Assembly (NCBI GenBank): GCA_021813835.1
Contig: JAKAJJ010000014.1
Span: forward strand, 1-11,132
Length of the DNA: 11,132 bases
DNA from: a bacterium
Lineage (GTDB): Bacteria > Patescibacteriota > Minisyncoccia > Phycocordibacterales > Phycocordibacteraceae
Direction of reading: 5' to 3'
A program made the position numbers and the translations under genes. Numbering within the stretch: position 1 is the stretch's first letter; every line of letters starts with the position of its first letter. Of this stretch, positions 1-7,453 are shown piece after piece. The notes beneath the pieces were generated by a model, which saw only the letters and a program-made list of their open reading frames with translations, did no database searches and was not told where the DNA came from.

Positions 1-135
1 CTCGCGGACTGGCTCCTCTGGTACAACACGAGGCGGCCCCACGAATCGCTGGGCATGGTGTCGCCTCTGCGCTATATTGTGTCGACATTAACCGTCGGGG
101 AGTGCCAAAAGTACTGGACTCGTACATGTTGTTGA
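1..135 (+). CDS. Integrase-core (DDE) transposase, C-terminal end only
   Basis: The window opens inside an open frame of 44 residues ending at TGA 133-135. It contains WYNTRRPHESLGMVSP, the signature found at the C-terminal end of the rve/integrase catalytic core in IS3- and IS481-type transposases (W-YN-RPH-SL-SP). In those enzymes this segment follows the last catalytic glutamate, so the catalytic residues lie upstream of the window. The tail carries a Cys-Gln-Lys-Tyr-Trp motif. The family cannot be settled between IS3 and IS481 from this fragment. The gene's stop codon overlaps the -35 element of an outward-reading promoter, so the element may drive the genes to its right. Whether the upstream part is intact is unknown. 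Confidence 0.75.
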   Translation, partial: LADWLLWYNTRRPHESLGMVSPLRYIVSTLTVGECQKYWTRTCC

Positions 136-159
136 CGTGTCGCGCGTGTCTGGTATACT
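132..159 (+). promoter_or_regulatory. Strong extended -10 promoter reading towards nusA
   Basis: TTGACG (132-137), a 16-bp spacer and TATACT (154-159), preceded by TGG to give an extended -10. The predicted start of transcription is near 166. The -35 overlaps the transposase stop codon, so the promoter sits at the end of the mobile element and reads out of it. It is the best candidate for driving nusA-ppa. Confidence 0.6.
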
Positions 160-175
160 TGCCCCTATCTGAAAT

Positions 176-197
176 GTCCGCTTTGCGGACTTTCTTT
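176..197 (+). terminator. Short hairpin with T-rich tail at the start of the nusA leader
   Basis: GTCCGC (176-181), loop TTT, GCGGAC (185-190), then TTTCTTT. The 6-bp stem is short but perfect. It begins only about 10 nt after the predicted transcription start at 166. It could end read-through from the transposase or act as a weak attenuator for nusA. The two cannot be told apart here. Confidence 0.4.
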
Positions 198-227
198 ATC
201 AAAAAACGTGCGACATACACAATCCAT

Positions 228-365
228 ATGACCCAACACGCTAAAAAGGCATCGTTCAACACACTCCAGAAGTGTGTTGAACGCGCTGCTGAAAATCGAA
301 ATAGGATACAACCATCTGATATCGTTCAGAGATTTGCTAGCCTTCAGGCACGCAATGCCTTTTAG
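228..365 (+). CDS. Possible 45-aa leader ORF upstream of nusA
   Basis: ATG 228 to TAG 363-365 encodes a mildly basic 45-residue peptide (starts MTQHAKKASFNTLQ, ends ASLQARNAF) with no signal peptide or membrane segment. I do not recognise it. It lies on the transcript predicted from the promoter at 132-159 and ends 10 nt before the preferred nusA ATG. A perfect 13-bp inverted repeat is embedded in its codons. No clear Shine-Dalgarno sequence precedes it. It could be a leader peptide, a residue of DNA brought by the upstream mobile element, or chance. Its GC content is visibly lower than that of nusA. Confidence 0.3.
   Translation: MTQHAKKASFNTLQKCVERAAENRNRIQPSDIVQRFASLQARNAF
253..283. repeat. 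Perfect 13-bp inverted repeat in the nusA leader
   Basis: CGTTCAACACACT (253-265), five-base loop CCAGA, AGTGTGTTGAACG (271-283), with no mismatch. There is no T-tract after it, so it is not an ordinary terminator. It is a candidate protein operator or RNA structure controlling nusA expression. Confidence 0.65.
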
Positions 366-375
366 TGTGACGGAT

Positions 376-1725
376 ATGATCGACCTCAAGACCGTCAACG
401 CAGTGCTGGGAGAGTTCGAAGAGCGCGGCATCAGCCGCGCGACGATGCTCGACGCCATCGAGACCGCGCTCGCGACCGCGTACAAGAGGGAATACGGCAA
501 GCGCGGGCAAATTGTGCGCGCGAAACTCGACCTCTCGACCGGGACGGTCGCCTTCGAGCAGGTGAAGACCGTCGTGGACGACACGACGGTGCGCTTCCCC
601 GCCGAAGGAGAAGAGGTCCCCGAGGAGCATCCGCACTTCCTCCACGACGACGAGCCGCTCGCGGAGGGCGAACTGCCGCGCTACGACAGCGAGAAGCACA
701 TCCTGCTCGCGGACGCGCGGCTTATCAAGCGCGGCGCCGCGCTCGGCGAGGAACTCGTCTTCCCGCTCGAGCCGCAGGAGGATTTCGGCCGCATCGCCGC
801 GCAGACAGCGAAGCAGGTCATCATCCAGAAGGTGCGCGAGGCCGAGAAGCTCTCGATGCTCGAGGAATTCAGCGAGAAGAAGGGTGAAATCGTGGGCGGC
901 ATCGTCCAGCGCATCGAGCGCGGCGCGCTCTACGTGGATCTCGGCCGCACGACCGGCGTCATCCCCTACGAGGAGCAGATCCCGGGCGAGCGCTACCGTA
1001 TGAGCGAGCGCATCCGCGCATACCTTTATGCCGTGGACGAAGGGTTCCGCGGCGTGTACCTGCGCCTTTCCCGCGCGCATCCGAAATTCGTTGTGAAGCT
1101 CTTCGAGCTCGAGGCGCCGGAGCTCGCCTCCGGCGCCATCGAAGTGAAAGCGCTCGCGCGCGAGCCCGGAAGCCGCACCAAAATCGCCGTCGCCTCGCTC
1201 GACCCGCACGTCGACCCGGTCGGGGCGCTCGTCGGCCAGCGCGGCGTGCGCGTTTCGACCGTGATGAGCGAGCTCGGCGGCGAGCGCATCGACATCATCG
1301 AGTGGAACGACGACGCGCGCGAGTTCGTGAAAGAGGCGCTCTCGCCGGCGACGCCGCTCGCGGTCGTCCTCGACGAGGCGGAGCACCGCGCCACGGTGAC
1401 GGTGTCCGAGGACGAGCAGTCGCTCGCCATCGGACGCGGCGGGCAGAACGTCCGCCTCGCCGCGAAGCTCACCGGCTGGAACATCGACATCGTTTCCGCG
1501 GCGGGGAGCGAAGTGGCGGAATCCGACGGCGAGTCGGTCGCGCTCGCGCCCGAGGAGGAGCCGGCCGCCTCCGCCGGGGTGATGCCGACGGAGAGCGTCG
1601 AGGTCGTCGAGGAGGCGCCGCAGACAACCGTCCTGCCGGCCGACGAGGAGCTTACGGCGCTGCCCGCCTCCGACGAGACCGCCGCCGACGCGGAAGAAGA
1701 CCGTGATGCCGCGAAAGACGAGTAG
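376..1725 (+). CDS. nusA: Transcription termination/antitermination factor NusA
   Basis: NusA binds RNA polymerase and nascent RNA, controlling pausing, termination and antitermination. From ATG 376 the protein is 449 aa. Domains in order: the RNA-polymerase-binding N-terminal domain (1 to about 115, opening MIDLKTVNAVL, with YKREYGKRGQ), an S1 domain (about 166-230, GEIVGGIVQRIERGALYVDL), KH1 (about 231-320, with VGQRGVRV) and KH2 (about 321-385, with AIGRGGQNVRLAAKLTGW). An acidic Glu/Ala-rich tail of about 60 residues follows. I chose ATG 376 because family members begin close to the M-x-DL motif. In-frame starts at 355 (ATG) and 367 (GTG) are possible; the longest frame, from GTG 274, would begin inside the hairpin. 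No good ribosome binding site is visible. The genes usually flanking it elsewhere (rimP, infB) are absent; ppa follows 18 nt downstream. Confidence 0.95.
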   Translation: MIDLKTVNAVLGEFEERGISRATMLDAIETALATAYKREYGKRGQIVRAKLDLSTGTVAFEQVKTVVDDTTVRFPAEGEEVPEEHPHFLHDDEPLAEGELPRYDSEKHILLADARLIKRGAALGEELVFPLEPQEDFGRIAAQTAKQVIIQKVREAEKLSMLEEFSEKKGEIVGGIVQRIERGALYVDLGRTTGVIPYEEQIPGERYRMSERIRAYLYAVDEGFRGVYLRLSRAHPKFVVKLFELEAPELASGAIEVKALAREPGSRTKIAVASLDPHVDPVGALVGQRGVRVSTVMSELGGERIDIIEWNDDAREFVKEALSPATPLAVVLDEAEHRATVTVSEDEQSLAIGRGGQNVRLAAKLTGWNIDIVSAAGSEVAESDGESVALAPEEEPAASAGVMPTESVEVVEEAPQTTVLPADEELTALPASDETAADAEEDRDAAKDE

Positions 1726-1728
1726 CGG

Positions 1729-1740
1729 TATACTGGAGGG
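1729..1740 (+). promoter_or_regulatory. -10 box fused to a Shine-Dalgarno just before ppa
   Basis: TATACT (1729-1734) runs directly into GGAGGG (1735-1740), which lies only 3 nt before the ppa ATG. A start 7 nt after the -10 would fall at 1741, giving an almost leaderless ppa mRNA, while read-through from nusA would use the GGAGGG site. There is no convincing -35 (best match GTGATG near 1703-1708). Confidence 0.4.
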
Positions 1741-1743
1741 ACC

Positions 1744-2274
1744 ATGAACGTACTGCACGACATCGACCCGGGAACGGCGGACGCGATGAACGTCATCGTC
1801 GAGATTCCGAAAGGCGCGAAAAACAAATACGAGATCGATAAGAAGACCGGCCTCATCAAGCTCGACCGCGTGCTGCACAGCGCGCAGGATTATCCGTTCG
1901 ATTACGGCTTCGTCCCGCGGACTCTCTGGGACGACGGCGACGCGCTCGACGTCGTCCTCCTCACGACGCACCCGCTCTCGAGCGGCATCCTCGCGCCCGC
2001 GCGCCCCATCGGCCTCCTGCATATGACCGACGGCGGAGAAGCGGACGAGAAAATCATCGCCGTTCCGGCGGGCGACCCGCGTTTTGCCGGAGTCGCCGAC
2101 ATCGCCGACGCGAACCAGCACGTGCTCAAGGAGATCGCGCACTTCTTCGCGACCTATAAGCAGATACAGAAGAAGGAGGTGGCGGTCGGCAAGTACGAGG
2201 GCCGCGCCGCCGCGCGCCGCGCCTTCCTTCGCGCGCGGAAGCTCTATGACGCGAAACACGCCGCAAATGGATAG
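1744..2274 (+). CDS. ppa: Inorganic pyrophosphatase, family I (soluble)
   Basis: Hydrolyses pyrophosphate to two phosphates in the cytoplasm, pulling nucleic-acid and aminoacyl-tRNA synthesis forward. The 176-aa length is normal for bacterial family I enzymes. Visible hallmarks are IPKGAKNKYE near residues 21-30, QDYPFDYGFVP near 48-58 and the metal-binding DDGDALDV (Asp64, Asp66, Asp69). MTDGGEADEK supplies Asp96 and Asp101. These match the Escherichia coli metal ligands Asp65, 67, 70, 97 and 102 with a constant one-residue offset. IAHFFATYK near 131-139 is also typical. It starts 18 nt after nusA with GGAGGG close to the ATG, and its last codons overlap the start of a small membrane protein gene. 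Confidence 0.96.
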   Translation: MNVLHDIDPGTADAMNVIVEIPKGAKNKYEIDKKTGLIKLDRVLHSAQDYPFDYGFVPRTLWDDGDALDVVLLTTHPLSSGILAPARPIGLLHMTDGGEADEKIIAVPAGDPRFAGVADIADANQHVLKEIAHFFATYKQIQKKEVAVGKYEGRAAARRAFLRARKLYDAKHAANG

Positions 2275-2497
2275 CGCTCCTCCCATCCCCCCGACGTATC
2301 CCGAGCCGCAGCTCCCGCGCGCGCCGTCGGCGGCGAGTCCGGGCGACGCCGCGACGCCGTCGCCCGCCCGGCAGTCATGGGGCGTCATCATTTCGATCGC
2401 CATCATCGTCCTTATGATCATCGTCGGCGCGTTCTACGCCTGGGGCAAGCGGGTTGCCGAGGAGCGCGCCTACACCGCGCCGCCGTCGCTCCAGTAA
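2267..2497 (+). CDS. Small single-pass membrane protein, unknown function
   Basis: A 76-aa protein from ATG 2267, overlapping the end of ppa by 8 bp in an ATGGATAG arrangement that suggests translational coupling. An earlier in-frame ATG at 2246 would add seven residues. The N-terminal part, about 45 residues, is Pro/Ala/Ser-rich and probably disordered. A single hydrophobic helix follows (WGVIISIAIIVLMIIVGAFY), then a short basic segment (WGKRVAEERAY). The charge pattern suggests the N-terminus lies outside and the basic end inside. I do not recognise a family; short proteins of this kind are common in CPR genomes. Coupling to ppa suggests co-expression but not a defined function. Confidence 0.65.
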   Translation: MDSAPPIPPTYPEPQLPRAPSAASPGDAATPSPARQSWGVIISIAIIVLMIIVGAFYAWGKRVAEERAYTAPPSLQ

Positions 2498-2506
2498 CAG
2501 CGTGCT

Positions 2507-2536
2507 TTGAATCGACTTTCGTCGTATCCTCATACT
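2507..2536 (+). promoter_or_regulatory. Predicted clpP promoter with -10 abutting the start codon
   Basis: TTGAAT (2507-2512), an 18-bp spacer and CATACT (2531-2536). Counting 7 nt from the end of the -10 puts +1 at 2543, exactly on the second clpP ATG (the first is 2537). No Shine-Dalgarno is visible, so a leaderless clpP message is predicted. Confidence 0.45.
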
Positions 2537-3142
2537 ATGACCATGAAAAACATTTCCCCCCGCGCCTCGATGCTCGTTCCGATGGTCGTCGAAAAGAGCC
2601 AATTCGGAGAGCGCGCGTACGATATTTATTCGCGCCTCCTCAAGGAGCGCATCATCTTCCTCGGCGGGCCGATCGACGACGATTCCGCGAACCTCGTCAT
2701 CGCCCAGCTCCTCTTCCTCGAGGCGGAGGACCCGAAGAAGGACATCGCGCTCTACATCAATTCGCCGGGCGGCTCGGTGACCGCGACCCTTGCGATGGTG
2801 GATACGATGGGCCATGTGAAGCCCGCGGTCTCGACCGTCTGCGTCGGGATGGCGGCTTCCGGCGCGGCGATCATCCTCTCCGCAGGCGAGAAGGGCAAGC
2901 GCTACGCTCTCCCGAACGCCGAAGTGATGATCCATCAGCCGCATGGCGGCGCCGAGGGCCAGGCGACCGACATCGAAATAACCGCGAAGCAGATCCTGAA
3001 ACTGCGCGAACGGCTGAACCGCATCCTCGCGAAGAATACCGGGCAATCGCTCGAGAAGATCGAGAAGGACGTGGAGCGCGACTTCTTCATGACCGCGGAG
3101 GAGGCCAAAAAATACGGCCTCGTCGATCAGGTATACAAATAA
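2537..3142 (+). CDS. clpP: ATP-dependent Clp protease proteolytic subunit ClpP
   Basis: Serine peptidase that forms a tetradecameric barrel and degrades proteins fed to it by Clp ATPases such as ClpX. From ATG 2537 it is 201 aa. The sequence follows the family closely: [35 protein letters not shown], then the nucleophile in GMAASGA (Ser108), the histidine in MIHQPHGG (His133) and the aspartate in ERDFFMT (Asp182). These equal E. coli Ser111, His136 and Asp185 with a constant offset of three, so the triad is intact. ATG 2543 is an alternative start and fits the predicted leaderless transcript; a TTG at 2507 is unlikely because it overlaps the -35. No Clp ATPase gene is adjacent. A strong terminator follows. 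Confidence 0.96.
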   Translation: MTMKNISPRASMLVPMVVEKSQFGERAYDIYSRLLKERIIFLGGPIDDDSANLVIAQLLFLEAEDPKKDIALYINSPGGSVTATLAMVDTMGHVKPAVSTVCVGMAASGAAIILSAGEKGKRYALPNAEVMIHQPHGGAEGQATDIEITAKQILKLRERLNRILAKNTGQSLEKIEKDVERDFFMTAEEAKKYGLVDQVYK

Positions 3143-3155
3143 GCCCGGGCGGGGG

Positions 3156-3186
3156 AACGGGCCGCGCAAAGCGCGGCCCGTTTTGT
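3156..3186 (+). terminator. Rho-independent terminator after clpP
   Basis: ACGGGCCGCGC (3157-3167), loop AAA, GCGCGGCCCGT (3171-3181): an 11-bp, almost all G/C stem, followed by a short T run (3181-3184). It starts 14 nt after the clpP stop. Confidence 0.85.
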
Positions 3187-3211
3187 CATTTCCCGCCGCC
3201 GATGGTACCGT
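3183..3211 (+). promoter_or_regulatory. Possible rny promoter overlapping the clpP terminator tail
   Basis: TTGTCA (3183-3188), a 17-bp spacer and TACCGT (3206-3211), preceded by TGG as in an extended -10. The -10 is a weak match. It would leave a leader of about 90 nt before rny, containing a small perfect hairpin (CCGCCC 3280-3285 / GGGCGG 3288-3293). Confidence 0.35.
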
Positions 3212-3310
3212 GGAAGCATACCGCCTCCCCGCACGATTCCTCCGTCCGCCCCCCTGCCCTCCCTTCCCACGCTATTCGACCGCCCCCGGGCGGATTAACC
3301 GAAACGGGCC

Positions 3311-4840
3311 ATGTCGCTCAAGATCATCCTCATACTGCTCGCGCTTTCGGGCGTGGGCGGCATCGCGCTCGGCTACGTTTTGCGCGTTCTCATCGGCCTC
3401 GCGCAGCGCGGCTCGGTCGAGCTCGACACCAAGCAGAAACTGCTCCAGGCGAAGGAGCAGGCGGCGGAAATAATCGCCGATGCCGAATACCGGGGCGCGG
3501 TCATCGAAACGGAGCGCCTCGCCCCCCTTGAGGAACGGGAGGGAAAAATAGCCGCGCGCGAGGAGCGCCTCGCTGCGCGCGAGGAGTTCCTCGATTCCCG
3601 CCAGCGCGATCTCGACGAAAAAGAGGATGCGGCGCGCGCGCGCGAGCAGGAAGCGGGGCGCGCCGCCGGCGAGGCGGAGCGCCTCGTCCGCGAGCGGACG
3701 AAGGAGCTCGGGAAGGTCGCCCATCTCTCGGAAGAGGCGGCGCGCGAGGAACTCTTCGCCGAGATCGAGCGGACGCACGAGGAGGCCATCCTCCTCCGGC
3801 TTCAGAAGCTCGAAGCGCACGGCCGCGAGCGGCTCGAGGATAAGGCGCGCGCGATTTTGACGAGCGCCATCCACCGCCTCGGGAACGCGGTGACCGCCGA
3901 CGTGCTGTCCGTGTTCGTCGCGCTCCCCTCCGAGGAAGTAAAAGGGAAGATAATCGGGAAGGAAGGACGCAATATCAAGGCCTTCGAGCGCGCGACGGGC
4001 GTCGACGTGCTCATCGACGACGCGCCGGACCGCATAACGCTCTCTTCGTTCGATCCGTTGCGCCGGACTATCGCGAAGCTCGCCCTTGAAAAGCTCATCG
4101 CCGACGGCCGCATCCAGCCGGCGAAAATAGAGGAGGCCGTCGAAAAGACGCGCGCCGACGTCGCGGACATCGTGCGGCAGAAGGGCGAAGCCGCCGCGTA
4201 CGAGGCGGGCGTCATCGGGCTCGACCCGAAGCTCGTCGCGCTCCTCGGCCGCCTCCATTTCCGCACAAGCTACGGCCAGAACGTGCTCCAGCATTCCGTC
4301 GAGATGGCGCACATCGCCGGGATGCTCGCGTTCGAGCTCGGCCTCGACGGAGCGGTGGCGCGCGCGGGCGCGCTCCTGCACGACATCGGCAAGGCGGTCG
4401 ACCACGAGGTGCAGGGGACGCATGTGGAGATCGGCCGCCGCATCCTCGAAAAGTTCGGTATCGACAAGCGCGTCATCCAGGCGATGCAGTCGCACCACGA
4501 GGAATACCCGTACGAGACGCCCGAATCGGTCGTCGTGCAGGTCGCCGACGCCGTCTCCGCAAGCCGTCCGGGCGCCCGGCGCGACACGGTCGACCGCTAC
4601 CTCGAGCGCCTCGGCGACCTCGAGCGCCTCGCGCGCTCCTTCGAAGGCGTCGAAAAGGTGTACGCCCTATCGGCCGGCCGCGAAATCCGCGTTTTCATCA
4701 ATCCCGGGAAGGTTTCCGACCTCGCGATGCATGCTCTCGCGCGCGATATCGCCCGACGCATCCAGGAGGAGCTCAAGTACCCCGGAGAAATCAAGGTCAA
4801 TGTCATTAGGGAAAACCGGGTGGTCGAGTTTGCACGGTGA
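3311..4840 (+). CDS. rny: Ribonuclease Y
   Basis: Membrane-anchored endoribonuclease that starts mRNA decay. The 509-aa protein has the full family layout. An N-terminal membrane helix (about residues 4-29) is followed by a long charged coiled coil (about 40-175, rich in Ala/Arg/Glu), a KH domain with GKIIGKEGRNIKAFE (about 212-226), and an HD hydrolase domain with LLHDIGKAVDHE. The metal-binding pair is His357-Asp358. It ends in the conserved EIKVNVIRE and a final Arg. Length agrees with the usual 510-520 aa. The start is supported by the membrane segment beginning at once after Met1. The upstream ribosome binding site is poor. It stands alone between the clpP terminator and the HU promoter. 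Confidence 0.96.
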   Translation: MSLKIILILLALSGVGGIALGYVLRVLIGLAQRGSVELDTKQKLLQAKEQAAEIIADAEYRGAVIETERLAPLEEREGKIAAREERLAAREEFLDSRQRDLDEKEDAARAREQEAGRAAGEAERLVRERTKELGKVAHLSEEAAREELFAEIERTHEEAILLRLQKLEAHGRERLEDKARAILTSAIHRLGNAVTADVLSVFVALPSEEVKGKIIGKEGRNIKAFERATGVDVLIDDAPDRITLSSFDPLRRTIAKLALEKLIADGRIQPAKIEEAVEKTRADVADIVRQKGEAAAYEAGVIGLDPKLVALLGRLHFRTSYGQNVLQHSVEMAHIAGMLAFELGLDGAVARAGALLHDIGKAVDHEVQGTHVEIGRRILEKFGIDKRVIQAMQSHHEEYPYETPESVVVQVADAVSASRPGARRDTVDRYLERLGDLERLARSFEGVEKVYALSAGREIRVFINPGKVSDLAMHALARDIARRIQEELKYPGEIKVNVIRENRVVEFAR

Positions 4841-4874
4841 CTACGCGCCGCGCACCGCGCTGTGGCAAGCCCGC

Positions 4875-4902
4875 TTGCGTAAAACAGCGCATTTCCTATA
4901 CT
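4875..4902 (+). promoter_or_regulatory. Predicted promoter of the HU gene
   Basis: TTGCGT (4875-4880), a 16-bp spacer and TATACT (4897-4902). The -10 and spacer length are the same as in the promoter at 132-159. Transcription would start near 4909, giving a leader of about 48 nt before the HU ATG. Confidence 0.55.
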
Positions 4903-4956
4903 TCCCCGCATACCCGCTCCGATGCTGCCGCGGGGATTAGCAGTTAGCAGATACTC

Positions 4957-5229
4957 ATGAATAAAGCAGACATTGTCGACAAGGTGCACGGAGTCCTCGG
5001 TTCCACGAAGGCCGACGCCGAGCGCGCCGTCGAATGCGTCATCGACTCGATCGTCTCCGGTCTTAAGTCCGGCGAGGAGGTGTCGATCGCGGGCCTCGGC
5101 ATTTTCGCGACGAAAGCGCGCCCAGCGCGCGAAGGTCGCAATCCCCGCACCGGCGAGACCATCCGCATCGCGGCCACCCGCACGGCGAAATTCCGTCCGG
5201 CGAAGGCGCTCAAAGAGGCGGTGAAATAA
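4957..5229 (+). CDS. HU/IHF-family DNA-binding protein
   Basis: A 90-aa nucleoid protein that bends and compacts DNA as a dimer. It begins MNKADIVDKV, as HU proteins typically do. The helical part (1 to about 45) ends in the GEEVSIAGLGIF turn, and the DNA-binding beta arm holds the family signature GRNPRTGETIRI (about residues 60-71), followed by FRPAKALKEAV. Length and layout are normal for HU. HU and IHF subunits cannot be separated by motif alone, but a lone gene with this arm is more HU-like. It has its own promoter and lies convergent to the rarA remnant. Confidence 0.95.
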   Translation: MNKADIVDKVHGVLGSTKADAERAVECVIDSIVSGLKSGEEVSIAGLGIFATKARPAREGRNPRTGETIRIAATRTAKFRPAKALKEAVK

Positions 5230-5248
5230 GCTCGCAGAGCCGAGCTTT

Positions 5249-5309
5249 CTGCCAGCGCTCGTTCGGAAGAATGAAATCAGAATTTCTTCTTCGCTCACTC
5301 GCTTGGCAG
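5249..5309. repeat. Long imperfect inverted repeat between HU and rarA
   Basis: The ends CTGCCAGCG (5249-5257) and CGCTTGGCAG (5300-5309) are complementary except for one bulged base. Pairing resumes inwards through GGAAGAA and TTCTTC to GAAAT and ATTTC around the centre, with a 6x6 internal loop. The whole 61-bp stretch can therefore fold into one long interrupted hairpin. A smaller hairpin, AGCTCG/CGAGCT (5229-5246), precedes it at the HU stop codon. It may be a palindromic repeat unit or part of the HU mRNA 3' end. Confidence 0.5.
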
Positions 5310-5325
5310 TAAAAGTTTTGCGCAA

Positions 5326-5357
5326 AGGAATCGCGGCGCCGGGAGGCGCCGCGATTC

Positions 5358-5359
<2 letters not shown>
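5326..5359. terminator. Bidirectional terminator between convergent HU and rarA
   Basis: A perfect 15-bp stem: AGGAATCGCGGCGCC (5326-5340), loop GGGA, GGCGCCGCGATTCCT (5345-5359). It lies between two convergent genes and overlaps the rarA stop codon (5358-5360). The plus side is followed by ATTTG and the minus side by TTTG, so the T-tracts are short, but the stem is very stable. Confidence 0.75.
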
Positions 5360-6230
<871 letters not shown>

Positions 6231-6268
6231 AGTTGCACAATATCCTTTTTACGAACCTATCCTGCAGG
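6231..6268 (+). repeat. 38-bp direct repeat, copy 1 (at the rarA break)
   Basis: A 38-base sequence beginning AGTTGCACAATATCC and ending CCTATCCTGCAGG. It is repeated without mismatch at 7454-7491 in the same orientation. The flanking bases differ on both sides of the two copies. It marks the exact point where rarA similarity stops. It has no long internal palindrome; the end contains CCTGCAGG. Confidence 0.9.
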
Positions 6269-6461
6269 TACCGTCTGTGATCCGTACTGCCAAGAAAGCA
6301 ATTGCGGATTTTAGCCCCCCACCGGCAAAGAAGATGGTGCTCGTACTCGTACTCTATGTGCTCGTGCCAGTCGTGCACGGCACCGCCGGCTTCTGGGGCC
6401 TATGCCGAGTGTTGTGCCAACTATTGTTTGGCGGTCGGTTTAGGCAGATCAAGACAGAGCC

Positions 6462-7139
6462 TTAATTCAAGTGCTGTCCACGACCTTCCCAGCGATCCCC
6501 CTGCGCAATCTCGGCTTGAACTTGCTGCATATTGCGAAAATTAATGGAGATTCCACCAGCGCGCTCGAAGTCGAGACATGTATTTTCAGAATCATCAATT
6601 AGAACGGCTTGATGGAAACCGAGGCCGTGAGCGTCAAGCCATGGTCCGAAAAACCGAGCGACCCCGTCACTCTTAAGGACGCCCAGTTGCGAAGAACACA
6701 GAACGCAATCGAAGACGTTAAGCAATCCGGTGATCGACTCAAGACTTTCCGCAAAACAATCCATGTTGTCAGTAGCAAGGACTAACCACCCCTGGCATCC
6801 ATATGCATAGGATCGAAGAACTCGCAACAAGTCGCTATTCGGGTTCATGCTGCGGCAGTCTCTTAGGAGGGTTTGCTTTAGGTATTCGCGCCGATAGCGG
6901 TGTGGTAGCGGCACTTCAAGACTGTCAATGATCTCGCTGGACGTAAGATCGCCGCGCATCCAGGAGCGGACACGCTCGCGCTGACTCTTAAATAAGACCT
7001 CCGTCGCCGCCTTCAGGTGTGCATGGACCGGGTGGGATTGCTTCGATAGGATTGAATGCCAAAAGGGTTGATGGCAGAGCACGCCGTGCCAATCAACAAA
7101 GATGACCCGCTGCCACAAAGGCAGGCCGATTTGAAACAT
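6462..7139 (-). CDS. HAD-superfamily hydrolase-like protein
   Basis: The 225-aa protein from ATG 7139 shows the four HAD motifs in order. Motif I is VIFVDWHGVL with nucleophile Asp16, motif II is LVLATDN with Thr123, motif III is Lys156 in LGVLKSDG, and motif IV is VLIDDSENTCLDF with Asp182/Asp183. A helical cap segment lies between motifs I and II. Position +2 from the nucleophile, the general acid Asp in HAD phosphatases, is His18 here, so an ordinary phosphatase role is doubtful. The substrate is unknown. A GTG start at 7181 would give 239 aa; neither start has a good ribosome binding site. It is the only recognisable gene between two 38-bp direct repeats, and its codon use is less GC-biased than the core genes, suggesting transfer. 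I see no promoter. Confidence 0.75.
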   Translation of the reverse strand: MFQIGLPLWQRVIFVDWHGVLCHQPFWHSILSKQSHPVHAHLKAATEVLFKSQRERVRSWMRGDLTSSEIIDSLEVPLPHRYRREYLKQTLLRDCRSMNPNSDLLRVLRSYAYGCQGWLVLATDNMDCFAESLESITGLLNVFDCVLCSSQLGVLKSDGVARFFGPWLDAHGLGFHQAVLIDDSENTCLDFERAGGISINFRNMQQVQAEIAQGDRWEGRGQHLN

Positions 7140-7453
7140 CTGATTTCTGTGCTTAGCCACGGAAGGGGGAGATCGCCGCACTCACTACCGGTAACGCGCG
7201 GAGACCGGCGAGCCGCTTGAGAAGGGCGCGAAACAATCAGTTTGGCCAAGGAAGGCCCAAAGACACCCTTTCGACGGCCACCACGTCGCGTTCATCCCCA
7301 TCAAAAAATTTTGCCCCAAGATGGGACGCTTGTCTACATCTAGTACTTGTAGGACGCGGCAACCCTGTATCTAGTAGTCAAGCGACCAGAGTAAGTCTTG
7401 GTGGGGTACAAGAGAAATTCGAGCCCCTCCCCGGCTCTAGCTGATTCAGAACA
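7140..7453. other. Region between the HAD gene and repeat copy 2, no gene recognised
   Basis: About 314 bp upstream of the HAD start. It includes the alternative GTG start at 7181. I find no convincing promoter for the HAD gene, no RNA gene and no coherent protein in any frame. The one visible structure is an imperfect palindrome around TACATCTAGTACTTGTA (7333-7349). Confidence 0.4.

Noticed and set aside
337..2421. A 694-codon open frame on the minus strand across nusA and ppa
   Set aside because: It is a by-product of very GC-rich third positions in nusA and ppa, both of which have clear domains on the plus strand. Its product is low-complexity Arg/Asp/Leu-rich.
2507..2536. TTG 2507 as the clpP start
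   Set aside because: The extra ten residues do not resemble ClpP N-termini, and the region holds the predicted promoter; ATG 2537 or 2543 fits the family length and the triad offset.
3272..4498. A 408-codon minus-strand frame opposite rny
   Set aside because: Shadow of the GC-rich rny coding sequence; the RNase Y domains on the plus strand are unmistakable.
6333..6465. A small hydrophobic ORF starting MVLVLVLYVLVPVV
   Set aside because: Its hydrophobicity comes from a CTCGTA-type tandem stretch; there is no ribosome binding site and the frame is open through the repeat and back into rarA antisense.
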